DNA from: UBA1127 sp034422455
Lineage (GTDB): Bacteria > Chloroflexota > Dehalococcoidia > Lucifugimonadales > UBA1127
Assembly: GCA_034422455.1 (NCBI GenBank)
Contig: DAOUJQ010000018.1
Location: forward strand, 12,055-76,054
Reading direction: 5' to 3'
Length of the DNA: 64,000 nt
In this document: piece by piece, positions 41,601 through 50,773 of the stretch
Position numbering within the stretch: position 1 is the stretch's first letter
Layout: every line of letters starts with the position of its first letter
Position numbers and translations under genes: made by a program
The notes under the pieces: model-generated
Seen by the model: the letters and a program-made list of their open reading frames with translations, nothing else
What the model was told of the DNA's origin: nothing
Database searches by the model: none

Positions 41601-42779
41601 TTAACCTGCCTCAGCCGCTGCCTGCCGCCTGCGCCGCGAGACGACACCCCGCACGCCGATGACGATGACGGCCAGCAACAGCACCCCCAACACGATCACG
41701 GCGCCAACGATGAAGATCCAGGAGTTGTCCGGCTCCCCCAACTGCACGAAGATCTCCGCGCCGGGCCTCCGCTCCTCGCCCCCGTCGACGTCGAGTACGG
41801 GCTCGCGGATCGACTTGGCGTCCACGTCCCCTACGCGTTCCAGTTCGTCAATCACCGTGCGGAAGTCGGCGTAGAAGACCCGGGCCTCGATGTTGGCGCT
41901 CTGCCCGCTCTCGTCGTCGAAGATCGTGCCGCCACGGATTTCGCCGTCGTAGGAGGAAATGATACGGCGCACGGTGTCGAGGCTGCCCGGCACGTCATCG
42001 ACGGTGAGCCGGAGATTGCCAAAGGGCGGCTCGACGAAGGGCCCCTCTTCCGGCACCAGCTCCACGTAGATGGTGGAGAGGTCGACGCGGCGGGACAGGA
42101 AGTCCAGCTGCCCCTGGTACCGCTCGATGTCCGAGCGCACGCGGGCCAGCTCCCGTTCTATGGTCAGGACATCGCTTACGGTGTTGGCGCGCCCCAGAAG
42201 GTTCAGGAAACTCTGCTCCTCCCGCTTGGCGCTGTTGAGCCGGGCTTCAAGGTCTATGAAACGCTCGGAAACGTCCTCACTGCCCTGATGCTCGTTCAGC
42301 ACATCGCCCAGCTGGCGCATGCGGTCGTAGGCGGAGGCAAATTGCCCCTGGGGCACACGGATGGTCAACGAGGCCCGGCTGAACTCATCTCCGCCGCTTC
42401 TGGACAGCGACTCCACGTAGCCGCCCATGCTCTCGACGAGGGTCTCAACCGACTTAACGGCACTCTCGACGTCCTCCACTTCGACGGTGATGCTGCCTGT
42501 CGAGATGATCTTGCGGTCCGCAACCTGCAGCGCGCCGTCTGAAGCCCCCGTCTCGCCTCCGGCCATCGCATTCTCCATCATCGCTTCAGGCGCGAGCGCC
42601 GCAGGCTGCGCGGGCGCCGCCATAGCCGTCACGCTGTCCTCCATGGCCATGTCGAAGGAGTCCGCGGAGGTTGCGGCGGTAGAGAAAAAGGACGCTTCTT
42701 CCGAGTCGTCTTCTCCAGCGCACGCAATAACGGCAAGCAGCACCGTGATAAGGGCGATAACGGCCAGCAATCGTGTCAT
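41601..42779 (-). CDS. DUF4349 lipoprotein
   Basis: This 392-residue protein has a lipoprotein-like signal (LLAVIALITVLLAVIAC with lipobox VIAC) and a linker rich in Ala and Met. It then has the DUF4349 domain: RKIISTGSITVEVEDVESAV, SRASLTIRVPQGQFASAYDR, a helical coiled region RLNSAKREEQSFLNLLGRAN, and a strand YVELVPEEGP. A C-terminal membrane helix follows, WIFIVGAVIVLGVLLLAVIV, and then a basic tail. The topology places the domain outside, held at both ends. Function unknown. The ATG at 42779 has GGAGGT 7 bp upstream. Confidence 0.87.
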   Translation of the reverse strand: MTRLLAVIALITVLLAVIACAGEDDSEEASFFSTAATSADSFDMAMEDSVTAMAAPAQPAALAPEAMMENAMAGGETGASDGALQVADRKIISTGSITVEVEDVESAVKSVETLVESMGGYVESLSRSGGDEFSRASLTIRVPQGQFASAYDRMRQLGDVLNEHQGSEDVSERFIDLEARLNSAKREEQSFLNLLGRANTVSDVLTIERELARVRSDIERYQGQLDFLSRRVDLSTIYVELVPEEGPFVEPPFGNLRLTVDDVPGSLDTVRRIISSYDGEIRGGTIFDDESGQSANIEARVFYADFRTVIDELERVGDVDAKSIREPVLDVDGGEERRPGAEIFVQLGEPDNSWIFIVGAVIVLGVLLLAVIVIGVRGVVSRRRRQAAAEAG

Positions 42780-42891
42780 GTGGTGACCTCCGGTTCCGGA
42801 TAACCTTCCCTTAGTGAGACGCAGCGGGTGTTGCCGCCGTTCCCGCACGATACGGACTGAGGGTCTGGGAAACAAGGGTGTTTCATGCACA

Positions 42892-42925
42892 GAATGCCCC
42901 GCCGCAAAGCTGCGGCGGGGCATTC
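42892..42925 (-). terminator. Perfect 15-bp hairpin after sucD
   Basis: GAATGCCCCGCCGCA (42892-42906) pairs perfectly with TGCGGCGGGGCATTC (42911-42925) around a 4-nt loop. It lies 36 bp downstream of the sucD stop, between it and the DUF4349 gene. No strong U-run follows, so it may be a terminator with weak U-tract or an RNA-stabilising hairpin. Confidence 0.65.
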
Positions 42926-42960
42926 CGAGATCTCTTGCTTTGTGTCTCCTGCCGAGGAAT

Positions 42961-43842
42961 CTAGTCTCCCAGGACCTCCTGTATCGTCGTGCCGATGTCC
43001 GCGGGCGAGGGGATGATGGCCGCGCCGGCGTCGCGCAGCGCGGCGACCTTGTTCGCCGCCGTCGCGCCCGCGCCGGTGATGATGGCGCCCGCGTGCCCCA
43101 TGCGCTTCCCCGGAGGCGCGCTCTGTCCGACGATGAGCGCCGCCACCGGCTTGTTCATCTCAGCCTTGATGTACTCCGCGGCCTCCTGCTCCTTGGTGCC
43201 GCCGATCTCGCCGATGAGCACCACGGCGTCCGTCTCCGGGTCGTCGTTGAACATCCGCAGCACGTCGACGAACGTCGTTCCGCTGACCGGGTCGCCGCCG
43301 ATGCCGACGCAGCTCGACTGGCCGATGCCCAGCCCAGAGAGCTGGCCCACCGCCTCGTACGTCAGCGTGCCGCTGCGGGAAACGACGCCCACACGGCCCG
43401 GCATATGGATCGCCCCCGGCATGATGCCCACCTTGCACCGCTCGCCCGGCGAAATCAGGCCGGGGCAGTTGGGGCCAAGCATGCGCGTGCCGGAACCTTC
43501 CAGCGATCGCGCCACAGGCACCATGTCCCGGGGCGGGATGCCCTCCGCGATGGGCACCACCAGGGCGACGCCCGCCGAGGCAGCCTCAAGGATGGCGTCC
43601 GCGGCCAGCGGCGCCGGCACGAAGATGAGGGATACGTTGGCACCAGTCTCCGTTACCGCCTCCGCGACCGTGTCGTATACGGGAACGTCGGTCTCGCCGA
43701 AGTTCCGGCCGCCGCGGCCGGGAGTCACCCCCGCCACGACGTTCGTGCCGTACTCCATGCACCGCAGGGTGTGGAAGCTTCCCTCCCGGCCGGTAATGCC
43801 CTGCACCAGGACCCTGCTGTTGCGGTCTACCAAGATGCTCAT
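42961..43842 (-). CDS. sucD: Succinyl-CoA synthetase, alpha subunit
   Basis: This 293-residue protein has the CoA-binding Rossmann start VLVQGITGREGSFHTLRCME, the EGIPPRDM segment, LGPNCPGLISPGE, and VGVVSRSGTLTYEAV. The phosphohistidine is expected in the GHAGAIITGAG motif (H phosphorylated in the reaction). It pairs with sucC, interconverting succinyl-CoA and succinate with ATP or GTP. The ATG at 43842 is chosen; the frame opens up to 43890. sucC ends 68 bp upstream. Confidence 0.95.
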   Translation of the reverse strand: MSILVDRNSRVLVQGITGREGSFHTLRCMEYGTNVVAGVTPGRGGRNFGETDVPVYDTVAEAVTETGANVSLIFVPAPLAADAILEAASAGVALVVPIAEGIPPRDMVPVARSLEGSGTRMLGPNCPGLISPGERCKVGIMPGAIHMPGRVGVVSRSGTLTYEAVGQLSGLGIGQSSCVGIGGDPVSGTTFVDVLRMFNDDPETDAVVLIGEIGGTKEQEAAEYIKAEMNKPVAALIVGQSAPPGKRMGHAGAIITGAGATAANKVAALRDAGAAIIPSPADIGTTIQEVLGD

Positions 43843-43910
43843 GGGTCTGCGCTCCCTGATCCACAGTTGTGTTGGCCTCGAACTGTCCATTCGTGGGCAT
43901 GAACTTGCGT

Positions 43911-45062
43911 CTAGCTCGCCCGCAGGGCCTCTGCCGTGTCCTTCAAGGTCTCCACGATGGTGACGTCCAGGCCAGAGTCCAGCAGGATCTGGCGGCCCTC
44001 GTCGACGTTGGTGCCGAGCATCCGGGCGACGATGGGCGCCTTCGAGCCCGTGTCCTGGTACGCACCCACGAGCCCCCGCGCCAGGACGTCGTTGCGCAGG
44101 ATGCCGCCGAAGATGTTGACCAGCACACGCTTCACGTTGGAGTCCGAGAGGAGGATGCCGACAGCCGCGCGAATGCGCTCCTCGTCCGCGCCGCCGCCAA
44201 CGTCGAGGAAATTGGCGGGCGAGGCTCCCACCGCCGTCACGATGTCCATCGTCGCCATCGCCAGCCCCGCGCCGTTTACCAGGCAGCCGACGTCACCGTC
44301 AAGCCGGACGTAGATGACGCCGATGTCGTGCGCGCGCGACTCCAGCGGGTCCTCCTGGCCCTTGTCCCGCAGGTCCTTCAGGTCGGGGTGACGGAACAGG
44401 GCATCGTCGTCAATGGTCAGTTTGGCGTCTACGGGCAGCACGCGGCCGTCGCCCGTGATGACCAGCGGGTTGATCTCCACCTGGGAGCAGTCCAGCTCCG
44501 CCATCAGCCTGGCAAGCTTCACGATGAGGTCCGCAGCGGGCCGTACAAGCTCCGGCGGCGTGCCCATGCCGTAGGCGAGCGCCCGGCCCTGGTAGGGCTG
44601 CAGGCCGACGATGGGGTCGATGACCTCGCGAAGGATCTTCTCGGGCGTCTCCGCGGCGACCTCCTCGATCTCCATGCCGCCCGCGGCGCTTGCGATGACC
44701 ACCGGCCGCCGCTCACTTGGGTCCAGGAGGATGGCGACGTAAAGCTCCTGGGCGATGTCCATGGTCTCCTCGACCAGCACGGAGTTGACGGGGACGCCTT
44801 CGGGCCCGGTCTGGAATGTGACAAGCTGGGTGCCAAGGATGGACGCGGCGAACTCCGCGGCAGCCTCCGGCGTGTCGACGACCTTCACGCCGCCGGCCTT
44901 GCCGCGGCCGCCCGCGTGCACCTGCGCCTTCACCACGACCTTTCCGTCCAGCTCCTCGGCGACCTGCCTCGCCTCTTCCGGCGACGCGGCCATGCCGCCG
45001 CGCGGCACGGGGATGCCGAACCTGGCCATCAGCTCCTTGGCCTGATACTCGTGGATCTTCAT
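43911..45062 (-). CDS. sucC: Succinyl-CoA synthetase, beta subunit
   Basis: 383 residues with the ATP-grasp fold: KIHEYQAKELMARFGIPVPR at the N-terminus, a VVKAQVHAGGRGKAGGVKVV Gly-rich loop, EINPLVITGDGRVLPVDAKL for metal/nucleotide binding, and GGILRNDVLARGLV near the end. It supplies the nucleotide site for the SucCD enzyme of the citric-acid cycle. The usual length is about 385. The sucC-sucD order is the common one. Confidence 0.96.
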   Translation of the reverse strand: MKIHEYQAKELMARFGIPVPRGGMAASPEEARQVAEELDGKVVVKAQVHAGGRGKAGGVKVVDTPEAAAEFAASILGTQLVTFQTGPEGVPVNSVLVEETMDIAQELYVAILLDPSERRPVVIASAAGGMEIEEVAAETPEKILREVIDPIVGLQPYQGRALAYGMGTPPELVRPAADLIVKLARLMAELDCSQVEINPLVITGDGRVLPVDAKLTIDDDALFRHPDLKDLRDKGQEDPLESRAHDIGVIYVRLDGDVGCLVNGAGLAMATMDIVTAVGASPANFLDVGGGADEERIRAAVGILLSDSNVKRVLVNIFGGILRNDVLARGLVGAYQDTGSKAPIVARMLGTNVDEGRQILLDSGLDVTIVETLKDTAEALRAS

Positions 45063-45148
45063 CTGGACTCCTTCACAAAGCCGCGCCCGGCAATGAAGCG
45101 TATTGCGGGCGCGACGGCTATTGTAGCACAGGGGCGGCTGGCGGCTTC

Positions 45149-45571
45149 CTACCCAGCGGGGCGGAACTTGGGCAGTGTGATCTCCTCCGTCACGTCGTCA
45201 AAGACGACCTCCACCGGCATGCCGACGCGGATTGCCGACGGGTCCGGCTCCACGTCGATGAGGTTGGTGGGCATGCGCGCGCCCTCGTCCAAGTCGACAA
45301 GCGCCACCACGAACGGCGCGTCGTCGCGGAAGGCCGGCGTTGGCGCGCGGTGCACGATGGCGAAGGTGTGCAGCGTCCCCTTGCCGCTCGCCTGCACCCA
45401 CGTCGTGTTGCGCGAGAAGCAGATGGGGCAGATGTCGCGGGGGTAGAAGTACGCCTGCGAGCAGTCATTGCAAAAGCGGAGCCAGAGCTCGTGCTCCTTC
45501 GCCTTCTCCCAGTAGAAGTCCGACTCCGGCTGAGGCGTCGGAAGCGGTTTGCCGTAAGGCTGCTGCGTCAT
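45149..45571 (-). CDS. DUF35 (Zn-ribbon + OB-fold) protein
   Basis: This 140-residue protein has a rubredoxin-like zinc ribbon, CNDCSQAYFYPRDICPIC (CX2C-X10-CX2C), then an OB-fold (GKGTLHTFAIVHRAP and VVALVDLDEGARMPTNLIDV). DUF35 proteins form complexes with thiolase-like partners, for example the steroid side-chain ChsH2/Ltp2 pair, and bring acyl-CoA to the active site. The thiolase-like gene lies 41 bp upstream on the same strand. ATG at 45571 with GGAG before it; another ATG at 45583 is possible. Confidence 0.9.
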   Translation of the reverse strand: MTQQPYGKPLPTPQPESDFYWEKAKEHELWLRFCNDCSQAYFYPRDICPICFSRNTTWVQASGKGTLHTFAIVHRAPTPAFRDDAPFVVALVDLDEGARMPTNLIDVEPDPSAIRVGMPVEVVFDDVTEEITLPKFRPAG

Positions 45572-45612
45572 GGTTGTCTCCATCGATTCAGTCTCGTGTT
45601 TGCGGTCGTGTC

Positions 45613-46755
45613 CTAGTCCCTGGCCAGCACGACCGTGCCCGTAGACGACAACGCGCCGCCGGTGCCGTTGACCAGCGAGATGCCGCAGTCGGGCACCTGC
45701 CGGTCGCCACACTCCCCGCGCAGCTGCCGGACGGCCTCGATGACGAGGAAGATGCCGTACATGCCGGGGTGGGTGTAGCTGAGGCCGCCGCCGCTGGTGT
45801 TCATGGGGAAGTCGCCACCGGGCGCCGTCCGCTGTCCGGCCACGAAGTCCGGGCCCTCGCCGGGGCCGCAGAAGCCGAGCCCCTCCAGCGTGATGAGCAC
45901 CGTGTACGTGAACGAGTCGTAGATCATCGCCAGGTCGATGTCCGAGTGCGAGAGGCCAGCCATCTGCAGCGCGGCGGGGCCCGTGTTGCGCGACACGGTC
46001 GAGGTCAGGTCCGGCATCGTCGAGATGCCGAGGTGGTCGTGGTTCTCCGACGCGCCCAGCACCCAGACCGGGGGCTTCTTCGCGCTGCGGGCCCGCTCGG
46101 CAGACGTGACCACCACCGCGGCCCCGGCGTCGGTCACCAGGCAGCAGTCGAACAGGTGGAAGGGCCAGGCGATCCACCGCGAGGCGTGGTAGTCGTCGAA
46201 AGTCATTGGGTCCTTCATCGCGGCCTTGGGGTTCATCAGCGCCCACTTGCGCGTTGACACCGCTATCTCCGCCAGCGCCTGCCGCGTCCGGTCCTCGCCG
46301 TACTGGTGCATGTACCGGGTGGCCGCCATGGCGTAGTTGATCGGCTGACCGATGAAGCCGTAGGGGATCTCGTACTGGAGGGTGGGCATGATCGGGTCCT
46401 GCGGCACGGGCGCGCGGCTGCTGCGGCCCGCCTGGCCGTGGGTGATGAGCGCCACCTCGCACCACCCGGCGTTGATGGCGGCCATGGCGTGGGCAATGTG
46501 GATGATGAAGGACGAGCCTCCGACCGTCGTGCTGTCCGTGAAGCGCGGCTTGATGCCCAGGTAGTCCCCGGTCATGTACGTCGAGTAGCCGGCGGTGAAG
46601 AGGCCGTCGACCTCGTTCTTCGAGATGCCCGCGTCCTCGAGGGCGTTGTACGCCGCCTCTGCGTGGTGCTGCAGCGACGACTTGTGGGGCACCGTGCCGA
46701 TTTCGTCGGACTCGGCCACCCCGACGATGGCGGCAGTTCTGGAGAGGTCTGCCAT
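45613..46755 (-). CDS. Thiolase-like protein (SCP-x/Ltp2 type)
   Basis: This 380-residue protein has the thiolase fold, but the nucleophilic Cys region reads TTVGGSSFIIHIAHAMAAIN, without the Cys expected for a degradative or synthetic thiolase. The conserved YDSFT near residue 285 and SYTHPG near residue 330 match the Tyr-containing motifs of Ltp2-type retro-aldolases that work with a DUF35 partner, which is the next gene. It may thus cleave or form a C-C bond in an acyl-CoA rather than act as a thiolase (inference). AAGGAG precedes the ATG at 46755. It is followed by the DUF35 gene and preceded by CoA-transferase genes. Confidence 0.85.
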   Translation of the reverse strand: MADLSRTAAIVGVAESDEIGTVPHKSSLQHHAEAAYNALEDAGISKNEVDGLFTAGYSTYMTGDYLGIKPRFTDSTTVGGSSFIIHIAHAMAAINAGWCEVALITHGQAGRSSRAPVPQDPIMPTLQYEIPYGFIGQPINYAMAATRYMHQYGEDRTRQALAEIAVSTRKWALMNPKAAMKDPMTFDDYHASRWIAWPFHLFDCCLVTDAGAAVVVTSAERARSAKKPPVWVLGASENHDHLGISTMPDLTSTVSRNTGPAALQMAGLSHSDIDLAMIYDSFTYTVLITLEGLGFCGPGEGPDFVAGQRTAPGGDFPMNTSGGGLSYTHPGMYGIFLVIEAVRQLRGECGDRQVPDCGISLVNGTGGALSSTGTVVLARD

Positions 46756-46814
46756 ACGTGCTCCTTGTTGAAATGATTTACGCTTCCAGCGGGACGCCTC
46801 GTGCCCTTGTGGCG

Positions 46815-47489
46815 CTACGAGACTCGGAACTCCTTCAGGTCCGGCGCGATGACCAGCGTCGCCTCCGTGGCGGCCTGCACCTCTTCCGGCGTGTAGCCGG
46901 GGGCTATCTCCCGCAGCACAAAGCCCTCCGGCGTGATGTCGAACAGCCCCAGATTGGTGACCACCTTCTTGACGACGCCCGTCGCCGTGACGGGCAGCGT
47001 GCACCGCTTGAGCAGCCGTGGAGCGCCCTCGCGCGTCGTGTGCTCCATCGCGATGAAGACCTGCTTCGCCCCGACGGCCAGGTCCATGGCGCCACCGATG
47101 CCGCCGCCTTTGCGGCCCGCCGTCTTCCAGTTGGCGAAGTCGCCGTTTTCGGCGACCTCGTACGCGCCCATGACCGTCACGTCGATGTAGCCCGCGCGGA
47201 TGAGCGAGAACGAGTCGGCGTGGTGGATGATGGCGGCGCCCTGCTGCAACGTCACGTGTTGCCCGCCCGCGTTGACCAGGTGGATGTCCTCCTCGCCCTC
47301 GGGCGACAGCGGCCCGTAGCCGATAACCCCGTTCTCGGACTGGAAGAGGATGTCGGTGTCGCCAAAGTCGTAGTTAGAGCAGAGCGTCGGCATGCCGACG
47401 CCCAGGTTTACCACCCAGCCGTCCTGGAACTCCATGGCGATGCGGTTGCACATCGTCTGCCTGTCGAGCGGTGTCTTTTCCTCTGCCAT
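46815..47489 (-). CDS. CoA-transferase subunit B (family I)
   Basis: This 224-residue protein is a 3-oxoacid-type CoA-transferase B subunit: VVNLGVGMPTLCSNY, the active-site Glu in SENGVIGYGP (the Glu forms a thioester in the family), and a later GGGIGGAMDLAVGAKQVFIA glycine-rich loop. It transfers CoA between a 3-oxoacyl acid and succinate or acetate, with the A subunit upstream (18 bp apart). Several genes for succinate/CoA handling (sucCD) are a few kb away. GGAGGAA precedes the ATG. Confidence 0.93.
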   Translation of the reverse strand: MAEEKTPLDRQTMCNRIAMEFQDGWVVNLGVGMPTLCSNYDFGDTDILFQSENGVIGYGPLSPEGEEDIHLVNAGGQHVTLQQGAAIIHHADSFSLIRAGYIDVTVMGAYEVAENGDFANWKTAGRKGGGIGGAMDLAVGAKQVFIAMEHTTREGAPRLLKRCTLPVTATGVVKKVVTNLGLFDITPEGFVLREIAPGYTPEEVQAATEATLVIAPDLKEFRVS

Positions 47490-47506
47490 CGAGCCTTCCT
47501 CCGCCG

Positions 47507-48226
47507 CTACCGCCGGTTGGGTGTGTCCCAGATGCCTTCCGGCGGCGGCGGTATCTTCACGACCCGATCCACGACAATGCCGGGGGTGTGGATGCTGTCC
47601 GGGTCCAACTCGCCGAGCTCAACGATGTCCTGCTCCACTTCGGCGATGGTGATTTTCGCGGCCATCGCCATGACGGGGTTGAAGTTGCGCTGCGAGCGGC
47701 GGAACTGCAGGTTGCCGAAGGTGTCGGCCCGGTATGCCCGCACGAAGGCGTAGTCGGCGTGGAGCGGGTACTCGAGGACATAGGTGCGCCCGTTGAACTC
47801 CCGGTGCTCCTTGCCCTCGGCAGTCTCCGTCCCGACGCCCGTCGGCGTGTAGAACGCGCCGATGCCCGCGCCAGCGGCCCGCATACGCTCGGCCAGCGTC
47901 CCCTGCGGCACCAGCTCCGCCTCGACGAGACCCTGCTCGTTCAGCTTCTCGAAGAGGTTTGCGCGGGACGGGTGGGGAGCGGCGCTGAATGCACAGACCA
48001 TCTTGCGGATCTGCCCGTTCTCCACCAGCTTGCCGACATCTATGACCTCGCCCTGGCCGCCGGTGTTGTTGGAGATGCCCGTCAGGTCCTTCGCGCCCTG
48101 CCGCACCAGCGCCATGAGGAGGTTCCGGGGCACGCCGATGCCCGCGAACCCGCCGGACATAAACGTCGCGCCGTCGGGAACGTCGGCGACGGCCTCGTCA
48201 AAGCTGGCATAGACCTTGTTCCGCAT
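47507..48226 (-). CDS. CoA-transferase subunit A (family I)
   Basis: This 239-residue A subunit has the SGGFAGIGVPRNLLMAL loop near residue 24, VGKLVENGQIRKMVCAF, and the later EYPLHADYAFVRAYRADTFG typical of the family. The ATG at 48226 is chosen; an open frame extends to 48415 but is not conserved. It starts the minus-strand run A, B, thiolase-like, DUF35. This order suggests a small pathway of acyl-CoA or ketone-body-like degradation. Confidence 0.92.
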   Translation of the reverse strand: MRNKVYASFDEAVADVPDGATFMSGGFAGIGVPRNLLMALVRQGAKDLTGISNNTGGQGEVIDVGKLVENGQIRKMVCAFSAAPHPSRANLFEKLNEQGLVEAELVPQGTLAERMRAAGAGIGAFYTPTGVGTETAEGKEHREFNGRTYVLEYPLHADYAFVRAYRADTFGNLQFRRSQRNFNPVMAMAAKITIAEVEQDIVELGELDPDSIHTPGIVVDRVVKIPPPPEGIWDTPNRR

Positions 48227-48414
48227 AGGCGCAGCAACTCCAATCCGAGGGGCATTGCGGGAACGCGGGGTCATTCTAGCATAGGCCCGTGGCGTGTCCA
48301 GAGCGCCCCCGTCCGCGCGGCGGTGCGGGCGATTCGCTGCGGGTGTAGACTGACGCTTGCCCATCACGGAACCGACATGCGCCGCCCTGCAGGCGAGCGG
48401 CAAGGAGAGGAACA

Positions 48415-49269
48415 ATGGCGATGCGGACCCCCATCATCGACTCGCAGGTACACTCCTACGAGAGGAACAGCCCCGAGCGCCCGTGGGCCGGCACCCTGGA
48501 CGGCCCAGCTGAGGTCAACGGCGACCAGATGGTCGAGGCAATGGACGCTGCCGGTGTCGACGGCGCGTTGCTGGTCTCGCCGTACTCCATGTACCGCTAT
48601 GACGGCAGCTATGCCCTCGAGGTGTACTCCAAGCACCCGACGAGGTTTCGCTTGATCAAGCCCTTCGACCCGCACTCGGACAGGGTCAAGGACGAGGTGG
48701 CCGAGTGGGTCTCCAATCCCGGCGTGGTCGGCGCGCGTCTCATGCTTACCCGCGATCCTTATGAGCCGGACGACCCCGGTATTGACCGACTCTTCGACGC
48801 CGCCGCACGGGCCGGCGTGCCTCTCAACGTGATGGCGTCCGGCAAGCTGGCCCTCTTCCGCACCTACGCCGAGCGCCACCCGGACACGCAGTTGGTCATC
48901 GACCACGTGGGGCTGCTCACGTACAACTATCCGCCGATCCCGGATGATCCCTTCGAGGAGCTGCCCATCGTCCTCTCCCTGGCCGAGCTCGACCACGTCG
49001 CCATCAAAATCTCCGCGGCCTGCACCCTCTCCCATGAGCCCTTCCCGTACCCAGACATTTGGCAGCCGCTGCGCCGCCTGTTCGACGCCTACGGCATCGA
49101 GCGCTGCATGTGGGGCACGGACTGGACGCGCACCGTCGGCCTCCTCAGCTACGAACAGGCCGTCGAGGCGTTCAGGGTGACCGGGGAGCTTTCCGGCTCC
49201 GAGCGTTCCGCCCTCATGGGCGGCTCGTTATCGAAGATCTACAACTGGTCGTCCGGCACTGCCGGGTAA
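48415..49269 (+). CDS. Amidohydrolase (TIM-barrel, COG3618-like)
   Basis: This 284-residue protein has an N-terminal TPIIDSQVHSYERNSPERPW (HxH replaced by QVHS), GPAEVNGDQMVEAMDAAGVD, LVIDHVGLLTY (metal-ligand His), and a closing RCMWGTDWTRTV with the catalytic Asp. The family hydrolyses lactones and cyclic amides (for example 2-pyrone-4,6-dicarboxylate and fuconolactone). AAGGAGAGG precedes the ATG. It is divergent from the CoA-transferase genes and convergent with an MFS gene 15 bp away. Confidence 0.85.
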   Translation: MAMRTPIIDSQVHSYERNSPERPWAGTLDGPAEVNGDQMVEAMDAAGVDGALLVSPYSMYRYDGSYALEVYSKHPTRFRLIKPFDPHSDRVKDEVAEWVSNPGVVGARLMLTRDPYEPDDPGIDRLFDAAARAGVPLNVMASGKLALFRTYAERHPDTQLVIDHVGLLTYNYPPIPDDPFEELPIVLSLAELDHVAIKISAACTLSHEPFPYPDIWQPLRRLFDAYGIERCMWGTDWTRTVGLLSYEQAVEAFRVTGELSGSERSALMGGSLSKIYNWSSGTAG

Positions 49270-49283
49270 GGTGCGCCGACCCG

Positions 49284-50579
49284 CTACCCCGCCACTGCTT
49301 CTCTCGCAGCACGACGGCGCCGTGGGGGCGCCGCCAGGAACACGACGCTCGCCGCTAAGACCCACGTCAGCGTCGCAAGCAGGAATGCCTCTTGGTATGT
49401 GCCGAAGATGTCGAACATGCCCGCGATCAGCAGCGGGCTCATCGCGCCGCTCAGGGTGACGAAGGGCCGCAGGATGCCGTTGATGGCGCCCAGGTGCTGC
49501 CTGCCGAAGTAGTTGGCGATGATCAGCGGCCGCAGGATGAAGAACCCGCCCAGCGCCAGCCCGTGGGACGCGCCTGCAATGACGAGCGTCGTCACGTTGG
49601 TGATGTTCAGGAAGAGCATGATGCTCACCGCCGTCAGCAACGCCTGCACTACAAGCAGGTACCGCACCGGGAACCGGTCCGCGACGAGGCCCCAAACCAG
49701 GCGGATGCTGATGGAGCAGACACCGTAGGCCGTCGCCGCCCACGCGCCGACTGCCGGCGAGAAGCCGATGTCCTCGAAGTAGGGGATCCAGTTGGCGTGG
49801 AAGCCGCCCATCCCCAGCATCGCCAGGAAGAATGCCAGGATCAGCAGCCAGAAGGCGTAGGTGCGCATGGCCTGCCGCCGCGTCATGCTCCTCTCGGCCC
49901 GCGCCTGCTGACGTGCGCTCTGCTCCGGCCTTTGGACAGAGGAGGCCTCGGGCATCGGCTCCCTCGCGCCGTCGGGGAGCAAGCCGATGTCCTCGGGCCG
50001 CGACCGCACCATCAGCGCCAGTGGCACCATGATGACCATCGACCCGATGCCGAGCACCATCCAGGCGTCGCGCCAGCCCACGAGGGAGATGATGCCGTGG
50101 ACGAGGAAGGGGAAGAAGAGCGGGCCCATCGCTGTGCCCGTCGACGCGAGCGCCACGGCGCGCCCACGCATTCGCACGAACCACTTGGGCACGATGGCCA
50201 CGATGAGCATCTCGGCGCCGCCGACCATGGTGAGCGCGCCCAGCGCGCCAAAGAGCACGTAGTAGAGGACGATGTTGTCGACCCACTTGAGGGTGATGAG
50301 CGAGAAGCCCATGGTGAGGCCGGTGAGCAGCATGAGGACGCGGGGGCCGGACCGGGTGTCCTGCAGCGGGCCGATGAAGGGCGAGAGCACGCCGCCCACG
50401 ATGGCCCGCAGGGTGAACGCGCCGAAGAAGGCGGAGCGCGTCCAGCCAAGCTCGTCCGTCATGTGCGACGCGAAGACGCTGGCGCCCCACACGCTTCCGC
50501 CGCTCTGCACGGCCCCGGCCAGCACCGTCGCGATGACCACCAGCCAGCCGTAGAAGAACCGTGGGCGTGAATTGCGCAT
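49284..50579 (-). CDS. MFS transporter (monocarboxylate/OxlT-like)
   Basis: This 431-residue protein has twelve helices in an MCT/OxlT-type pattern: FFYGWLVVIATVLAGAVQSG at the N-terminus, a FIGPLQDTRSGPRVLMLLTG loop, and a mid-protein cytoplasmic loop rich in charged residues (RPEQSARQQARAERSM). A carboxylate-type substrate is an inference from family. Start is ATG at 50579. It is divergent from gamma-glutamyltransferase, with a 194-bp gap holding no other feature. Confidence 0.87.
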   Translation of the reverse strand: MRNSRPRFFYGWLVVIATVLAGAVQSGGSVWGASVFASHMTDELGWTRSAFFGAFTLRAIVGGVLSPFIGPLQDTRSGPRVLMLLTGLTMGFSLITLKWVDNIVLYYVLFGALGALTMVGGAEMLIVAIVPKWFVRMRGRAVALASTGTAMGPLFFPFLVHGIISLVGWRDAWMVLGIGSMVIMVPLALMVRSRPEDIGLLPDGAREPMPEASSVQRPEQSARQQARAERSMTRRQAMRTYAFWLLILAFFLAMLGMGGFHANWIPYFEDIGFSPAVGAWAATAYGVCSISIRLVWGLVADRFPVRYLLVVQALLTAVSIMLFLNITNVTTLVIAGASHGLALGGFFILRPLIIANYFGRQHLGAINGILRPFVTLSGAMSPLLIAGMFDIFGTYQEAFLLATLTWVLAASVVFLAAPPRRRRAAREAVAG

Positions 50580-50773
50580 GCGTCCCCTTGGTGCGGCGTC
50601 AGGGTGAGGTCACCGGCGACGCCCGGCAGGCGTGCAACAGCTAGGGAGTGTATTGGGGTGGGGGCGGGGGCGTCAAACTTGGAGGGAGACGGGGGATTTG
50701 CTGTGGGGCTTCCCCCGGCCCTCGACGTGTCCTATAGTCCACCCAACGCATTCTCTACCGTAGGAGGCCCGCT

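Noticed and set aside
45571..46465. Upstream extension of the DUF35 frame
   Set aside because: It is antisense-free but out-of-frame shadow of the thiolase-like gene and lacks conservation; the zinc ribbon begins after 45571.
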